The translations under genes and the position numbers were made by a program. A stretch of 5,844 bases of DNA. Origin: Gammaproteobacteria bacterium. Lineage in GTDB: Bacteria > Pseudomonadota > Gammaproteobacteria > DSM-19610. The DNA lies in assembly GCA_011371465.1 (NCBI GenBank), contig DRQL01000333.1, positions 1 through 5,844 on the forward strand, written 5' to 3'. The notes beneath the pieces are model-generated. The model saw only the letters and a program-made list of their open reading frames with translations, did not search any database and was not told the DNA's origin. Shown in pieces: positions 4,687-5,844 of this stretch (position 1 is its first letter; the number at the start of each line of letters is the position of its first letter).

Positions 4687-5844
4687 ATGAAATTTCGACG
4701 CCGTTTGCCCCTGTTGCACTGTGCTTTTCTGTGTGCCGCAGGCAGTTTTTCACTACCCGCACCTGCCGATGACAGCGCCATGGACGATCTGCTCAGGGTG
4801 CTCCGGGATCGGGGTGCCATCAGCGCCACGGAGTACGAAGCGCTGAAGCACTCAGTCACTGCAGACAGGGAGCGAGTGAGCCGGGAAGTATCCGAAGCGA
4901 CCAGGGATACCGTCAGGGTCAGCACTGGCAAATCCGGTCTCAAGGTGTCTTCCGGTAGCGGAGATTTCAGCTTCCAGCTGGGCGGTCGTGCCATGATCGA
5001 CGCTGCCTTCTATGACAGGGATGAAACCCGGCTGGGTAACGGAGCGGAAGTGCGTCGCGCACGCCTGTTTGCCAGGGGCACGGTTTACCGGGACTGGTTC
5101 TACAAGGCGCAGGTTGATTTTGCCGGCAACAGCACTGCGCTGAAAGATTTTTACCTGGGTTACAGCGGCCTTGATTCGGCCAAAATAAAAATCGGTCACT
5201 TCAAGGAGCCTTTCAGCCTCGAGGAACAGACCAGTTCAAAATATATCACCTTCATGGAGCGTGGCCTGCCGAACGCCTTTTCGCCCGGGCGTAACACGGG
5301 TCTGGTGATGAGTACGCATGGTGACCGGTGGGGTGCAGCGGCCGGGTATTTTTTTGAGGGCGTGAAAAACAGCAGTTCGCCAAAGAGCCAGGGCTGGGGC
5401 GTTACCGGACGGGTTCATTTTGCGCCGCTGGCGGACAGCACGCGGGTCGTTCACCTGGGGGCGGCCGCCAGCTACCGCGGTTCTAACGGGGATAACAAGA
5501 TACGCTTTCGTGAACGTCCCGAGTCCCATGTAACCAGTACCCGCCTGGTGGATAGCGGCACTATCGGCGGCTATGACAATCAGACGCTGTACGGGCTGGA
5601 GGCCGCCACCGTGCTTGGTCCGTTCTCCTTGCAGGGTGAGTACATGCGGGCCAGTGTCGATGTATCGGGTAAGGGTTCAGACCCGGATTTCAGTGGCTGG
5701 TACGTTTTTGGCAGCTACTTCCTGACCGGTGAACATCGCCCGTACAAGGCCGGCAGCGGTACCTTCGGCCGCGTGAAACCCGGCAGCGTGGTGGGCAAGG
5801 GCGGAACCGGCGCCTGGGAAATAGCCGCTCGCTACAGCCGCATC
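4687..5844 (+). CDS. OprP/OprO-family outer membrane porin (3'-truncated)
   Basis: The frame is open for 386 codons to the right edge; the stop lies outside. A signal peptide is clear: Lys/Arg at 2-6, a hydrophobic core to about residue 23, and an Ala-Pro-Ala cleavage site after residue 27. A short predicted helix follows (about 31-75, including Leu-Leu-Arg-Val-Leu-Arg-Asp-Arg-Gly and Glu-Tyr-Glu-Ala-Leu-Lys), as is common before the barrel in this family. The rest alternates polar and hydrophobic residues as in beta strands. Hallmarks of the Porin_O_P family are visible: Arg-Arg-Ala-Arg-Leu, Tyr-Lys-Ala-Gln-Val-Asp-Phe, Gly-His-Phe-Lys-Glu-Pro-Phe-Ser-Leu-Glu, and Phe-Met-Glu-Arg-Gly-Leu-Pro-Asn-Ala-Phe. 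Characterised members form trimeric channels for phosphate or polyphosphate, but many relatives have unknown substrates. No convincing Pho box lies upstream, so phosphate specificity is not shown here. The family usually exceeds 400 residues, so only the last strands should be missing. Confidence 0.88.
   Translation, partial: MKFRRRLPLLHCAFLCAAGSFSLPAPADDSAMDDLLRVLRDRGAISATEYEALKHSVTADRERVSREVSEATRDTVRVSTGKSGLKVSSGSGDFSFQLGGRAMIDAAFYDRDETRLGNGAEVRRARLFARGTVYRDWFYKAQVDFAGNSTALKDFYLGYSGLDSAKIKIGHFKEPFSLEEQTSSKYITFMERGLPNAFSPGRNTGLVMSTHGDRWGAAAGYFFEGVKNSSSPKSQGWGVTGRVHFAPLADSTRVVHLGAAASYRGSNGDNKIRFRERPESHVTSTRLVDSGTIGGYDNQTLYGLEAATVLGPFSLQGEYMRASVDVSGKGSDPDFSGWYVFGSYFLTGEHRPYKAGSGTFGRVKPGSVVGKGGTGAWEIAARYSRI

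Noticed and set aside
4635..5199. Leftward open frames opposite the porin 5' half
   Set aside because: They are antisense to a clear signal peptide and conserved porin motifs, with no plausible product.

Overview
The window looks like a piece of chromosome from a G+C-rich gammaproteobacterium, probably a sulfur oxidiser that stores sulfur. Two tandem genes for secreted proteins rich in Gly, Tyr, Ala and Pro resemble sulfur globule envelope proteins of Chromatiales-type bacteria, and the porin and two-component genes are proteobacterial in style. The organism assignment is inference; no marker gene is present.

Layout: positions 1-364 hold the 3' part of a sulfur-globule-like gene whose C-terminus carries a Glu/Gln/Lys-rich helix with 11-residue periodicity. 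Positions 420-806 hold a second, complete sulfur-globule-like gene with a signal peptide. Both read rightward. Two hairpins follow, the second a bidirectional terminator shared with a leftward gene set.

That leftward set runs from 4474 down to 887: a membrane hybrid histidine kinase, a REC-PAS protein whose start overlaps the kinase stop by 4 bases (ATGA), and, 25 bases further on, a small ArsR-family repressor. The repressor lacks the usual metal-site cysteines. It has two cysteines 66 residues apart, the spacing used by persulfide sensors such as SqrR and BigR. A 212-base divergent intergenic region with several copies of a GGTNACAC-like motif, including a hairpin/palindrome, separates the kinase from a rightward OprP/OprO-family porin that runs off the right edge (4687-5844).

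Working model (inference): the kinase and REC-PAS protein pass on an extracytoplasmic signal, the ArsR protein senses sulfane sulfur, and the neighbouring globule proteins package the stored sulfur. The porin may belong to the same response or may be an independent phosphate or anion channel. No mobile element, CRISPR array, tRNA or rRNA was seen.
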